From NCBI GenBank assembly GCA_910578115.1, contig CAJTPO010000012.1, forward strand, positions 43,317-107,316: DNA of 64,000 bases, read 5' to 3'. This DNA is from an uncultured Lachnospiraceae bacterium (GTDB taxonomy: Bacteria > Bacillota > Clostridia > Lachnospirales > Lachnospiraceae). Shown in pieces: positions 34,975-44,122 of the stretch. Below the pieces are notes generated by a model. That model ran no database searches and was not told the origin of the DNA. It saw only the letters and a list, made by a program, of their open reading frames with translations. Position numbers and translations under genes: made by a program. Numbering within the stretch: position 1 is the stretch's first letter; the number at the start of each line of letters is the position of its first letter.

Positions 34975-35631
34975 TTACAAGTCTGCCAGTTTACCAAGCA
35001 CCGCTTCCACGCCGCTGACCGGGCTGGTCAGATACCGGCTTTTCTCTTCCTCGGAAAGCCCTGCGATGGCCCTTGCCATAGAAGCCTGGGCCAGCACTAC
35101 GATATCGTTACTCCGGGCCAGCTTTCCAAGCTCATTTCTTACCAGGGCGTCATATTCCGCTTCCTTTCCTGCACGCAACAGATTCCCAGCACCCTGGATC
35201 ACAAGGCTTTCCACCGCAGGTTCTCTGCCTGCCCCGGCCGCCTTTCTTCTGATCAGCTCTGTGGTCGGCGCAATGGTAGAACAAAGGGTGGCTGCCACGC
35301 CGATTCTCTCATATCCTGCCGCCGCCTCCGCCATGGGACTGTCGATCCGGTAAACCGGAAGATCGGTCGCCGCTCCCGCTTCTTCCATGGCCCCGCCGAT
35401 GGAGGAACACGCGGACAGCACGGCCCAAGCCCCCGACAGCTCCGCCATCCGAATCATGCAGGTAAGACGTTCCCGGACTGCCTCCGTAATACGGCCCGCC
35501 CGATTGATCTCCGGCAGCATGCTGTCATCCAACAGATTAATGACTTCCACCTCATCCGTACGTTCCAGAACCAATGCCTTTATGGCCGGAACCGTAACCG
35601 GCGTGGTATGGATGATTGCCAGTTTTTTCAT
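34975..35631 (-). CDS. Aspartate/glutamate racemase family protein
   Basis: 218 residues. Two cysteines stand in the expected positions for this fold (VLSACSSIGGA and AATLCSTIAPT), the pair used by hydantoin and Asp/Glu racemases and related decarboxylases. The protein is cytoplasmic. In a sugar-acid locus it more likely racemises or isomerises an acidic intermediate than an amino acid. GGGGGAT precedes ATG 35631. It is flanked by structured intergenic sequence on both sides. Confidence 0.78.
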   Translation of the reverse strand: MKKLAIIHTTPVTVPAIKALVLERTDEVEVINLLDDSMLPEINRAGRITEAVRERLTCMIRMAELSGAWAVLSACSSIGGAMEEAGAATDLPVYRIDSPMAEAAAGYERIGVAATLCSTIAPTTELIRRKAAGAGREPAVESLVIQGAGNLLRAGKEAEYDALVRNELGKLARSNDIVVLAQASMARAIAGLSEEEKSRYLTSPVSGVEAVLGKLADL

Positions 35632-35658
35632 ATTAATCCCCCATTCTTGCTCAGTCTG

Positions 35659-35720
35659 CAAATTTGGGCGCAAGCACAAATTTGTGTGTGAAAAATCTGT
35701 CGCATATGGATTTTTCACAC
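35659..35720 (-). repeat. Intergenic hairpins between the second GH38 gene and the racemase gene
   Basis: A perfect 12-bp inverted repeat, GTGTGAAAAATC (35686-35697) / GATTTTTCACAC (35709-35720), is followed on the transcript by the palindrome CACAAATTTGTG (35675-35686) and a second CAAATTTG (35659-35666). The string ATTTGTG-YTTGCGC resembles the start of the leader before glnA. It may serve mRNA processing or partial termination inside the long operon. Confidence 0.55.
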
Positions 35721-35726
35721 TAATCC

Positions 35727-38177
35727 TCAACCTTTCCCTCTCTCAACCTCTGTCAGTTCCAGCAGATCTGTCTTCCGTATCCTGCTGCCGTCCCCGCTGA
35801 TCTTATACGTCGCGATCTCATAATGCCCCATGGTAATGGCATAAGCCCTTCCCCGGAAGAGCAGCTGTGTTCTCGTATCCCTTCCTTCTGTTTCCAGAAG
35901 ACGCAGCACAAAGTCCCCGTCGTCCTCCGCCTTCTTGACCAGCATGATCGCCACATTCTCCGCCGCCACGCTTCCCAGCGAGAACCTGCCCTCCACCTGT
36001 CTTCCTCTTCCCGAAGACGCATGGGCACTGTCTCCCAGATAATCGTAACCGCCGCTTATCTTATCCGCTATGCGGTGCAGTTCTCCTGCCGGCAGAACGC
36101 CTCCATGCGGTTTTAACACCAGCCGGAAGGTCTGCGTGCCGATATCCGTATATTCGTAAGTCTCATGCTGATTCCACCAGTCGGGACTGTTACCCTGGGC
36201 GTAAATGGCGCTTCTGGCCACCGTGATCTGCACCCGCCCCTCTTCCATGTTGAAAGCGTATTTGCCGTCATTGGCAATGGCAAGACCGCATCCTGCCCTG
36301 CCGCTCACGTCCAGAAAACGCTGCATATTGTATTCCACGTTATCGCAGATGGTACGCGATACCATACCGTAGGCGGCTTCCGCCCGTGTCTCCACCGCCT
36401 CTTCCCCTACAGGGTAAGCGAACTTCATAAGATGCCAGGTGTGGTTGAATCTAAGCCGGTTCTCCACCCGCAGCTCTTTTTCCTTCTTACCCAGAAAGTA
36501 CAGCTGCTCCAGCTTCGTATCCTCATAAGAAAGCCGGACCCGGATCACCTCCCGGAGATCCCCGCTTTCCACCTTCTCTATGGAGTCCAGACGAAAGTCT
36601 ACGTGCAGATCCTCATACCGTCTGCCCTGAAGGCCGCCCCAGGCATCCCGCTCATCCAGATACAGACGCAGGGAAGCGGGAGCTGTCAGAGCGTTATAGC
36701 CCGTCTCCTTGTCCACGAGCGAAGAAAGCATGCCGGTCGCCTTGTCAAACTCCGCCAGCAGACAGTCATTCTCCAACCGGAAAGCTTCCGGATCAAGTAT
36801 CTCCATGTGGGGCGTGGATTCCAGAGCGGGTTCCTCCTTCACCACCTGATATCGGGCAAACCCACAGGCAGGGATCGAAGCATGGAACACAAACCGCCGC
36901 CTGCCCCCTAAAGTCGTATGCCGCACCTTGGCATCAGTGTGAATCCTCTGGTAAGGCACCTCCCTGCCCTCAGGATCCAGTAACTTTAAAGGACTCAGAC
37001 AGAACCACTCCAGTTCCACCTCCACATAATCCTCGTAAGGCATACTGCCCGTATGAAACAGGAACAGAGGAAATCCCCGGCTCCTTGTATCCTGAGCATT
37101 CACCATATGCTGTATGGCCAGCGCCTTGATCTCTCCCGCCCGGGCACAGACCCCGGAAATCTGCATGATGGCCTCATCCCTTGCGGATTTGATGACCGTA
37201 CCGCCCATGGTATCATGGAACTCGTTGAAAAGAATCACTTTCCAGAGGCGCTCCATTTCCTCTGTCTCTTTCATGAAAACACCGCCGCAGATATCGCTGG
37301 CCATACTCATCAGGATATCCGCTTCCATCAACCTCTTTTCCGCCTGTCGGTTCTTCTGTTTGAACAGGGAATCAATGGAATAACATCCCTGATTGATCTG
37401 TTCAAAAGGACCCGTCAGCAGCGGAAGCTGCTCCCCGTCGATATCCCGCAGGAATTCTCCGTAGCCCGCAAAGGCGAGTGTGACTTTCTCCATGGATTCC
37501 TGCAGAGCATGAATGGTGTTGATATTCTCAATGGTGGGACCGCCGCCATGATTCCCCACCCCGTAACAGCACACCATCCGGTCATGCTCCTTCGTCCGCT
37601 CTATGGTAAGCTCCACGTTTCGCACCGTCGGCTCATGAAACCAGGTGGTGTACTCCGCCGGAAGGCAGATGGCATTCACCCGGCTGCCGTCACTGCTCTC
37701 CCATGTGAATACCGGCGTATCCAGTCTGGGCCGCATGAACACATAGGAATCCATGCCGCTTTTCTTCAGGATCTGCGGCAGAACAGGGTTATGCCCGAAG
37801 CTGTCTACATTGGAACCGATTCTCGCCATCTTCCCGAAACGGCTTTGCAGATACCGCTGTCCGTACAGGCCGTGCCGCACGAAAGCCTCTCCGCATGGCA
37901 AAATACAGTCCGGCTCGATAAACCAGCCTCCCGTGATCTCCCAGCGGCCTTCCGCCACCCTCTGTTTGATCTCCTCGAACATTTCGGGCAAAATTCCTTC
38001 GATCCATTCAAAAAATGCAGTGGAGGTAGAGGTAAATTTAAAGTCCGCAAACTCCCTCATGCGCTCCAGCGCGGAGGCATATGTAGCCTTTACCTCCTGC
38101 ATACCCTCCTCCCAGTTCCAGAACCAGACCGGATCGATATGGGAATTTCCGATCATATACAGTTTTTTCTTCTTCAT
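35727..38177 (-). CDS. Alpha-mannosidase, glycoside hydrolase family 38 (second copy)
   Basis: 816 residues, related to but clearly different from the first GH38 of the locus. The metal site is GNSHIDPVW (His13, Asp15), the nucleophile Asp125 in NVDSFGHN, and the late metal His in NEFHDTMGG. It has no signal peptide. Two divergent GH38 enzymes in one locus imply two alpha-mannosidic linkages or two aglycones. ATG 38177 is preferred because GGGAGG lies 8 bases upstream. Confidence 0.92.
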   Translation of the reverse strand: MKKKKLYMIGNSHIDPVWFWNWEEGMQEVKATYASALERMREFADFKFTSTSTAFFEWIEGILPEMFEEIKQRVAEGRWEITGGWFIEPDCILPCGEAFVRHGLYGQRYLQSRFGKMARIGSNVDSFGHNPVLPQILKKSGMDSYVFMRPRLDTPVFTWESSDGSRVNAICLPAEYTTWFHEPTVRNVELTIERTKEHDRMVCCYGVGNHGGGPTIENINTIHALQESMEKVTLAFAGYGEFLRDIDGEQLPLLTGPFEQINQGCYSIDSLFKQKNRQAEKRLMEADILMSMASDICGGVFMKETEEMERLWKVILFNEFHDTMGGTVIKSARDEAIMQISGVCARAGEIKALAIQHMVNAQDTRSRGFPLFLFHTGSMPYEDYVEVELEWFCLSPLKLLDPEGREVPYQRIHTDAKVRHTTLGGRRRFVFHASIPACGFARYQVVKEEPALESTPHMEILDPEAFRLENDCLLAEFDKATGMLSSLVDKETGYNALTAPASLRLYLDERDAWGGLQGRRYEDLHVDFRLDSIEKVESGDLREVIRVRLSYEDTKLEQLYFLGKKEKELRVENRLRFNHTWHLMKFAYPVGEEAVETRAEAAYGMVSRTICDNVEYNMQRFLDVSGRAGCGLAIANDGKYAFNMEEGRVQITVARSAIYAQGNSPDWWNQHETYEYTDIGTQTFRLVLKPHGGVLPAGELHRIADKISGGYDYLGDSAHASSGRGRQVEGRFSLGSVAAENVAIMLVKKAEDDGDFVLRLLETEGRDTRTQLLFRGRAYAITMGHYEIATYKISGDGSRIRKTDLLELTEVERGKG

Positions 38178-38207
38178 CGACCAATCCTCCCGCACCATAT
38201 CGGCGCC

Positions 38208-38930
38208 TCAATTGTAACGGTACGTTTCAAAAAATGTCTTGAACCAGGGATTATAATAATTGGCAAAAGCCATCTTCGCTTCTTTCAGCCTCGTGTCCGC
38301 ATCCGCGATCAGCTGGGCATTCACATGTCCCATGGTGTAATAGTCATAGTGCCTTGCCGTGATCTTATCCAGAGAGCCGCGCCATGCCGCTTCATCGGAG
38401 CCGATCTTCGCACTGTAGCCGCCCCAGAGAGTATCCCCTGCGATCAGGAGCCGGTAACCGTCTCTTGTCACGTCAAAACAAAGAGAACCCATGGTGTGGC
38501 CCGGTGTATGCATCACTTCCAGCCGCAGCCCCTTCGCCTCATAAAGGTCTCCTTCCTTTAACAGGCCGTCCACCTGACAGGGCGTCGAGCGGGTACCGTA
38601 AAGAATGGCAGCGGAAGTCATTTCCGAGTCTCCCTCCTCCACCTGCTTTACATCCGCCTCGTGGAGATACAGCCTTACACCGAATTCTTCTTTCCACAGA
38701 TGCGCCGCACCCACATGGTCATAGTGTCCGTGCGTGCCGAATATCTTCGTGATCTTTGCAGGATCCACCCCCGCTTTGCGGACATTGTCTCTGATCTGTT
38801 CATACCCCTCAGGCGTACCGCAGTCGATCAGGATATATTCTCCGTCTCCTTCCACCAGATATGCCGTCGCGTCAAAAGAGTGCGTCAGGCAGGGACCGCC
38901 CACCTGCCAGATTCCGTTTAATAATTTCAT
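38208..38930 (-). CDS. Metallo-beta-lactamase fold hydrolase
   Basis: 240 residues. THGHYDHVG carries the HxHxDH metal motif (His67, His69, Asp71, His72), followed by HTPGHTMGSLCF and AGDTLWGG, which supply the other ligands. Members include glyoxalase II, lactonases and quorum-lactone hydrolases. In this locus a lactonase acting on the product of the FAD oxidoreductase would make sense, but that is inference. GGAATGGAGG precedes ATG 38930. Confidence 0.85.
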   Translation of the reverse strand: MKLLNGIWQVGGPCLTHSFDATAYLVEGDGEYILIDCGTPEGYEQIRDNVRKAGVDPAKITKIFGTHGHYDHVGAAHLWKEEFGVRLYLHEADVKQVEEGDSEMTSAAILYGTRSTPCQVDGLLKEGDLYEAKGLRLEVMHTPGHTMGSLCFDVTRDGYRLLIAGDTLWGGYSAKIGSDEAAWRGSLDKITARHYDYYTMGHVNAQLIADADTRLKEAKMAFANYYNPWFKTFFETYRYN

Positions 38931-39007
38931 AATTTCCTCCATTCCGAAGCGTTTCCATCTTGTATTCCCGTTGCTGTTTCCTGCACGCCCATCTTCGTCA
39001 ATATAGT

Positions 39008-40012
39008 TTACATAACGCAAAAATCAGTGCCGTTGCTGTACAATTCTTCATAGGCTTTGATCCCCACGGACACGGCGGCATAGTCTCCGATCTGTTCCCC
39101 CAGAGAAGCCGGAAGAATCCGGCATACGCCTGCCGACGCCTTAAGCGCCTCCTCCTCGATGACCTCCATCATCCTCTTCTCCAGCGCCTCTTTCTGTCTG
39201 GCATAGATGCTGCCGATCACGATCCTCTCCGGATTTAAGATATCAATGAGCAGCGAAAGCCCTCTTCCCAGGAATTCCCCTACCGTGTCAAAGATCTCCG
39301 CTGCCAGCAGGTCCCCCTGTTCCATGGCCTCCGCAATAGATTTGGCGGAAACATCGGCAAGCTCCTCTTCCCTCTGGCAGAACAGCGGCGGATTTCCCTG
39401 ATCCAAAGCTTCCCTGGCGCGTCTCCTGCCAAGGTCGGCAATGCCTCCCCCACTGCAGAATCCTTCAAAAGAACCTCTTTTTCCATATCCCATCGGCCCG
39501 TCCTTTTCCAGCCGGATATGCCCCACCTCTCCCGCCAGATTATTGGTGCCGGAATACAGCCGCCCGTTCAGAATCAGACCCGCTCCCATACCCGTGCCAA
39601 ACGTCAGGAAGATCATATTCTGACATCCCTTCCCTGCACCCATTCTCCACTCCGCCAGGGCGCAGGCATCCGCGTCGTTCTGGAGCATCACCGGCACCCC
39701 GAAAGCCTTCTTCAACGGTGTAAAGATATCCGCCCGCTCCCACTTCGGCAGATTGGGCGGGGATAGAATCAGCCCCTTTTCCGCATCCAGAGGCCCGCCG
39801 CAGGAAATGCCGATAGAGCACAGCCGCCAACTGGGATTCTCCTGTAATTTCAAACGGATTATCCTGACAAATTCCTTTACCGCCCGGGCAAAGTCCTCCC
39901 TCTCCGTCTCCATCCTGATCTTATCAAGAAATGTGATCCCCTCCCTGCCAAAGCAGGCAAAAGAAATGGCGCACTTTGTTCCTCCTATATCAATACCGGT
40001 CACTACCTGCAT
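39008..40012 (-). CDS. ROK-family sugar kinase lacking the usual zinc cysteines
   Basis: 334 residues. The ATP-binding start GIDIGGTKCA, the acidic DADACALAEW catalytic block and FGTGMGAGLIL are in place, and there is no helix-turn-helix, so it is a kinase (glucose, mannose or fructose). Where most ROK proteins have CxCGxxGCxE, this one reads GYGKRGSFEGFC, so the structural zinc site is missing. AAAGGAG precedes the ATG. It would phosphorylate monosaccharides released by the glycosidases. Confidence 0.85.
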   Translation of the reverse strand: MQVVTGIDIGGTKCAISFACFGREGITFLDKIRMETEREDFARAVKEFVRIIRLKLQENPSWRLCSIGISCGGPLDAEKGLILSPPNLPKWERADIFTPLKKAFGVPVMLQNDADACALAEWRMGAGKGCQNMIFLTFGTGMGAGLILNGRLYSGTNNLAGEVGHIRLEKDGPMGYGKRGSFEGFCSGGGIADLGRRRAREALDQGNPPLFCQREEELADVSAKSIAEAMEQGDLLAAEIFDTVGEFLGRGLSLLIDILNPERIVIGSIYARQKEALEKRMMEVIEEEALKASAGVCRILPASLGEQIGDYAAVSVGIKAYEELYSNGTDFCVM

Positions 40013-40038
40013 CTTCTAATCCGCTCCTTTCAAAACCT

Positions 40039-42534
40039 CTATGTCAATACTATCCTTGACATATTCAGCGCTTCCGCACTTATCCCATCCCCGCTTCCTT
40101 CACACGCCACGCTCCTTACTTCGCCCGGCAGCAGTGTGAGATAATTTTCCGAAAAATACGACCGTCCCTCTTCCCTTTCCCGGCTTACATAGACGAACAG
40201 AGCCGCCGTATCCCCCGTATTTTTCATCAAAAGTCTGCCTTTGTCTTTCCACGTAAAAGTAACAGCCGCCTCCTCCAGATCCCACACCGGAGCAAAATCT
40301 TTTTCCTTCGTAAAAAGATATTCATTCTCCGCCAGAACCTCCCCCTGCGCCAGCAGGGAAAGCCGAAGCAGCATAAGCGGCGTGCCGCTCTGCGGCAGAG
40401 GACAGTTCAGCTCCAGGATCTTCTCCGCTGTCTCACGAAGAACGTCTCTTTCCGCTTCCTCTCTGCGCAGGATATTCCCCTGCATATCGAAGAGAATCGC
40501 CTGTATGCACAGGCCCGCCTCGTCCTTTCCTTCCGGCCTGACCCCGCCCGCGAAGATCTCCGCCCAGAAGCTCTCCCGGCCTGCCAGGGAAGGGGAGGCA
40601 AAGGCCGCCGTCACATTACAGGCGGCGTAAGCCTTCTTCATGCCATAATAGGCAGGTTTCGGCCAGCCATAATAATCCACCACCGAAGTACAGAAGAGAT
40701 TGGGATAAGGTTCGTTGAACTGCCAGGGGAGAGAGGCGCTGTTGCGCATGGCCCGCCTGATATTGCACTCCACCGCATATTTCAACCCTTCATACTGCAT
40801 AAACTGACTGGCCTTGCGTATCTGTTCTTCCTCCGTCAGACGGCCGCCGAAAGTCTCCTGCACCAGGGGCTCGTTGTTCCACCATGCTCCCCGATGGAAA
40901 TAGACCTCATTGTCCCTGCCCGCCGGAAGCCGGTGTTCCTTCGCCACGCAACGGTCCAGAACCCCTTCGTTGGCCATCCCCTCTACCCCAAATTCCGAAG
41001 CCATCAGGGAGGTGCCGCTGTTGTATAAAAGACAATGTCCGCCAAGACCCTGATGTTCCCAGGGGCCATGTACATCAAACAGCCGATCCGGCGCTTTGCT
41101 TATATTCTCCATACTGTTTAGAAACAGGCCGCCGGAAGGAGACGTGGGCAGCCACTTCCGTTTGCCGTCCCACTGCTTCACCTGACGCTCCAACCGGGAA
41201 AGCAGCGGATCCGTACTGTCAAGAGGCATTCCTTTCTCATCCTGCAGTTCATTGCCGCCGCACCAGACGGCAAGGGCAGTGTGATTTCTTTTGGCCTTAA
41301 TGATACTCTCCGCCTCCCGCTCCATCATCGCACAGTAAGCTTCCTCCTCAGGCGTCTTATTGTCAATGCCGGAGCTGGACTGAATAAATTCCTGCCAGAG
41401 CAGAATGCCGTTCTCGGCACAAAGTTCATAGAACAGATCCGTTTCAATAAGACCGCCGCCCCAGATGCGGAACAGATTCACGCCCGCTTCTTTTGCCAGA
41501 CGGATCAGATGACGAAGCCTCTCTTCCCTCACGGTTCCGTACATGACATCAGCCGGCACCCAGTTATAACCTTTTATGTAAAGCCGTCTGCCGTTCAGGC
41601 AAAGCGTAAAACTTCCGTTTTCCTCCTGACAGCCTTCGTTTGGCACGAACCGGATGTCCCGGATACCGTAACGAAATTCCCTGCTGTCAGAGACCGTTCC
41701 GTCCCGATCCAGCAAAAACAGCCTGCATTCATATTGAAACGGTTCTCCCGCCCCGTTGGTCCACCAGAGTCTGGGATCATCGATCTGCAAAAGAACTTCC
41801 CCTTTTCCTGCTGTTATCTCCGTCTCAAAGTCATGTGTTCCGAAGTTCCCCCTTAACAGACCTTCCGTCCTGCCCTGCGTCCGAACTTCCATATGGATCT
41901 GTGCCGTCCGCCAGTCCTTTGAGAGCTCCGCGTAAACATACAGGTTCTCAAAGCGGTTTTCTCCTGTCCGTTCCAGATAAACATCCTGCCAGATCCCCTG
42001 GTGGATCATCCGGGGACAGAAATCCCACCAGTAGGTCATTCGGGATTTATGGGTGTGCACCAGACTTGTCTTTCCCACCTGCGGCTGTTCAAACGGCGCA
42101 GGCTCCAACACCACCGCCAGCAGATTCGTTCCGTCTTTCTTCAGTTTTCCCGTTACATCAAACCGGCAGGGTACATACATGCCCCGATGGCGGCCCAGAG
42201 AAAGACCGTTCAGAAAGACTTCCGCCTCATAGTCGATCCCCGCAAAGCAAAGCTCTACATGCGCTCCTTCCCAGTCCTTTGGCACTGCAAATTCCTTCCG
42301 GTATACCCAGGTTCTCGAAGATACCCATTCCGTCAACCTGGAATTCAGCTCGAAAAAAGGATCCGGTACCCTGTCCGCCTGCCACATATCGTAAAGTACG
42401 CTGCCGGGCACTCTGGCCGGATACCACCAGCGTACATCCTTTGTTTCCGGCATAACGGAATCCCGCCACACCCAGTCCATTCCTATAAATTCCTTAATCT
42501 TCCAATCGTCTCCACTCAAACAGATCCGGCTCAT
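40039..42534 (-). CDS. Beta-mannosidase, glycoside hydrolase family 2
   Basis: 831 residues with the GH2 order: sugar-binding sandwich (1-180), immunoglobulin-like domain, then the catalytic barrel with the acid/base in WCGGNELQ and the nucleophile Glu in MASEFGVEG. FRIWGGGLIE and PYPNLFCTSVVDYYG are typical of the beta-mannosidase branch. There is no signal peptide. It removes beta-mannosyl residues from the non-reducing end. It lies between the binding-protein gene and the ROK kinase. Confidence 0.9.
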   Translation of the reverse strand: MSRICLSGDDWKIKEFIGMDWVWRDSVMPETKDVRWWYPARVPGSVLYDMWQADRVPDPFFELNSRLTEWVSSRTWVYRKEFAVPKDWEGAHVELCFAGIDYEAEVFLNGLSLGRHRGMYVPCRFDVTGKLKKDGTNLLAVVLEPAPFEQPQVGKTSLVHTHKSRMTYWWDFCPRMIHQGIWQDVYLERTGENRFENLYVYAELSKDWRTAQIHMEVRTQGRTEGLLRGNFGTHDFETEITAGKGEVLLQIDDPRLWWTNGAGEPFQYECRLFLLDRDGTVSDSREFRYGIRDIRFVPNEGCQEENGSFTLCLNGRRLYIKGYNWVPADVMYGTVREERLRHLIRLAKEAGVNLFRIWGGGLIETDLFYELCAENGILLWQEFIQSSSGIDNKTPEEEAYCAMMEREAESIIKAKRNHTALAVWCGGNELQDEKGMPLDSTDPLLSRLERQVKQWDGKRKWLPTSPSGGLFLNSMENISKAPDRLFDVHGPWEHQGLGGHCLLYNSGTSLMASEFGVEGMANEGVLDRCVAKEHRLPAGRDNEVYFHRGAWWNNEPLVQETFGGRLTEEEQIRKASQFMQYEGLKYAVECNIRRAMRNSASLPWQFNEPYPNLFCTSVVDYYGWPKPAYYGMKKAYAACNVTAAFASPSLAGRESFWAEIFAGGVRPEGKDEAGLCIQAILFDMQGNILRREEAERDVLRETAEKILELNCPLPQSGTPLMLLRLSLLAQGEVLAENEYLFTKEKDFAPVWDLEEAAVTFTWKDKGRLLMKNTGDTAALFVYVSREREEGRSYFSENYLTLLPGEVRSVACEGSGDGISAEALNMSRIVLT

Positions 42535-42601
42535 ATTTCCCCTTTTTCCTGCTGTACAGGTCTTCTTTTACCCTTCTTTCAAAGAAACCTCTTACAAAGT
42601 A

Positions 42602-42628
42602 CGCCGGAAAGCAAACTGCTTTCCGGCG
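42602..42628 (-). repeat. Strong hairpin after the solute-binding protein gene
   Basis: A perfect 12-bp stem, CGCCGGAAAGCA (42602-42613) / TGCTTTCCGGCG (42617-42628), with a 3-base loop. No U-run follows on the minus strand, so it is more likely a stability or processing element letting the binding protein be made in excess of downstream enzymes, as in many sugar ABC operons. Confidence 0.7.
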
Positions 42629-42660
42629 CATTTTGGTACTTCCATGTAATCCTTACCGGA

Positions 42661-44028
42661 TTAGTCCATCACTACTTCCGGATACTTATCCTTGATCGCC
42701 GACTTGAAGTTTTCAATAATCGTGTCATTGTCCTGACCGGCCTTTACGCCCTCGCCTGCCGCTTTGCCAAATTCATTGATGCTGGGACGCGTATACTTGC
42801 TCGGTGTGATGTCCGCAATCTTGTCGCAGATCTCACTGTAGGTCGCCAGAATATTCTGTCCGCCAAAATCTTCCGCACTAAAGCCTTCCGCCAGCTCGTC
42901 ACATACCTTCTTACTTGCCGGAATCTGGTTGTAGGATTCCAGATTGATCTTCTGGAACTCATCAGACGCCACAAACTTTAAGAACTCGCCTGCCACATCC
43001 TTCTTCTCGGAATTGTTGTATACGCAGATACCGGTCGCACCTTCATAGGAAGCCAGGAACGGAGCCGCTACCCCTACATTACCCTTGTTCATCTCCCAGT
43101 CGGTGAAGAAATCCCAGCAGGGCATTACTCTGAACAAAAGTTTCCCTTCATTCCATGCTGCCGCCCATTCGGATCCCCAGGAGCCAAGTTCCGCATTCGC
43201 AGTACTGTCATACATCGTTCTCATCGCATCGATCAGATTGGTCCAGTCCTCGCTGATCGTCATCTTGCCGTCAGCAGAGATCAAAGGATCGTTGGAGAAT
43301 GCAACCACTTTGGGCATTTCACCCAGGTTCGGCCAAAGCTGCACGGCACCGCCGGAAGCCTCATATACTTCTTCTCCCTTGGCAATAATGCTGTCCCAGT
43401 CGGAAAGCATTGCCGAGATCTCAGCCGGATCGCTGGTTCCCAGCCATTCCTCACAGGCATCCTTCAAATACCAGATCGCAACGGGAGAAGACTGGAAGTT
43501 AAGGCACTTAAATGCGCCTGACGTATCCTTCATCTGCGCCACCTGGAAACCGTAGAAATCCTTAACGATCTCATCGATGTTGATATAGGACAGATCCGCG
43601 ATCAGTTCGCTGTCCAGGAATTCATAGATATAGCCCTCTTCCAGATCGAATACATCGGGCACGTCCGTACCGCTCTGGAGCGCCGTTAAGATCTTTGTCT
43701 TGTATTCGTCACCGCCAAACACCTGAAGATTGATGTTTACATTGGGATATACCTTGTTGAACTCATTCACCAGATTATTTGCGCTGTCCGTATAGGTCCA
43801 GTATGTAAATTCTCCGGTAACGTCGGCAGGATCCGCCGCTTCTGCCGTCTCAGTATCCGCAGATTCCTCCGTCTCTGCAGCGTCTTCCTCTGCCTCCGGC
43901 TCTGTCGTATCTGTTTCTGCCGCTTCTGTTCCCTCCGTGGGTGTCGTTGTCGGCTCAGAACCACAGCCGCCGAGTGCTGCCACTACCATAGCCGCACCTA
44001 ATAAAATGGAAACAAGTTTCTTTTTCAT
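42661..44028 (-). CDS. Extracellular sugar-binding lipoprotein (ABC transporter, CUT1)
   Basis: 455 residues. The lipoprotein signal peptide ends with AALGGC (Cys22 lipidated), followed by a Thr/Glu/Ala-rich linker (about 25-68) and a type 1 binding-protein fold (GEFTYWTYTDSANNLVNEF...). The two permease genes lie directly upstream. It captures the oligosaccharide that the cytoplasmic glycosidases degrade. The transcript has a strong hairpin just after the stop codon. Confidence 0.92.
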   Translation of the reverse strand: MKKKLVSILLGAAMVVAALGGCGSEPTTTPTEGTEAAETDTTEPEAEEDAAETEESADTETAEAADPADVTGEFTYWTYTDSANNLVNEFNKVYPNVNINLQVFGGDEYKTKILTALQSGTDVPDVFDLEEGYIYEFLDSELIADLSYINIDEIVKDFYGFQVAQMKDTSGAFKCLNFQSSPVAIWYLKDACEEWLGTSDPAEISAMLSDWDSIIAKGEEVYEASGGAVQLWPNLGEMPKVVAFSNDPLISADGKMTISEDWTNLIDAMRTMYDSTANAELGSWGSEWAAAWNEGKLLFRVMPCWDFFTDWEMNKGNVGVAAPFLASYEGATGICVYNNSEKKDVAGEFLKFVASDEFQKINLESYNQIPASKKVCDELAEGFSAEDFGGQNILATYSEICDKIADITPSKYTRPSINEFGKAAGEGVKAGQDNDTIIENFKSAIKDKYPEVVMD

Positions 44029-44122
44029 GTTACTTTTCCTCCTTAAAATTTTTATATTTATCAGCCCTTGCTGAGAAATAGCTTTGACAGTTCAGTTAAA
44101 CTCATATAGATCCGGTCGGTAA

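Noticed and set aside
37053..38561. Plus-strand open frame of 502 codons over the second GH38 gene
   Set aside because: Antisense shadow of GH38; composition and lack of start signals argue against a gene.
44055..44122. Terminator between the binding-protein and permease genes
   Set aside because: No stable stem with a U-run was found on the minus strand; the spacing is consistent with read-through.
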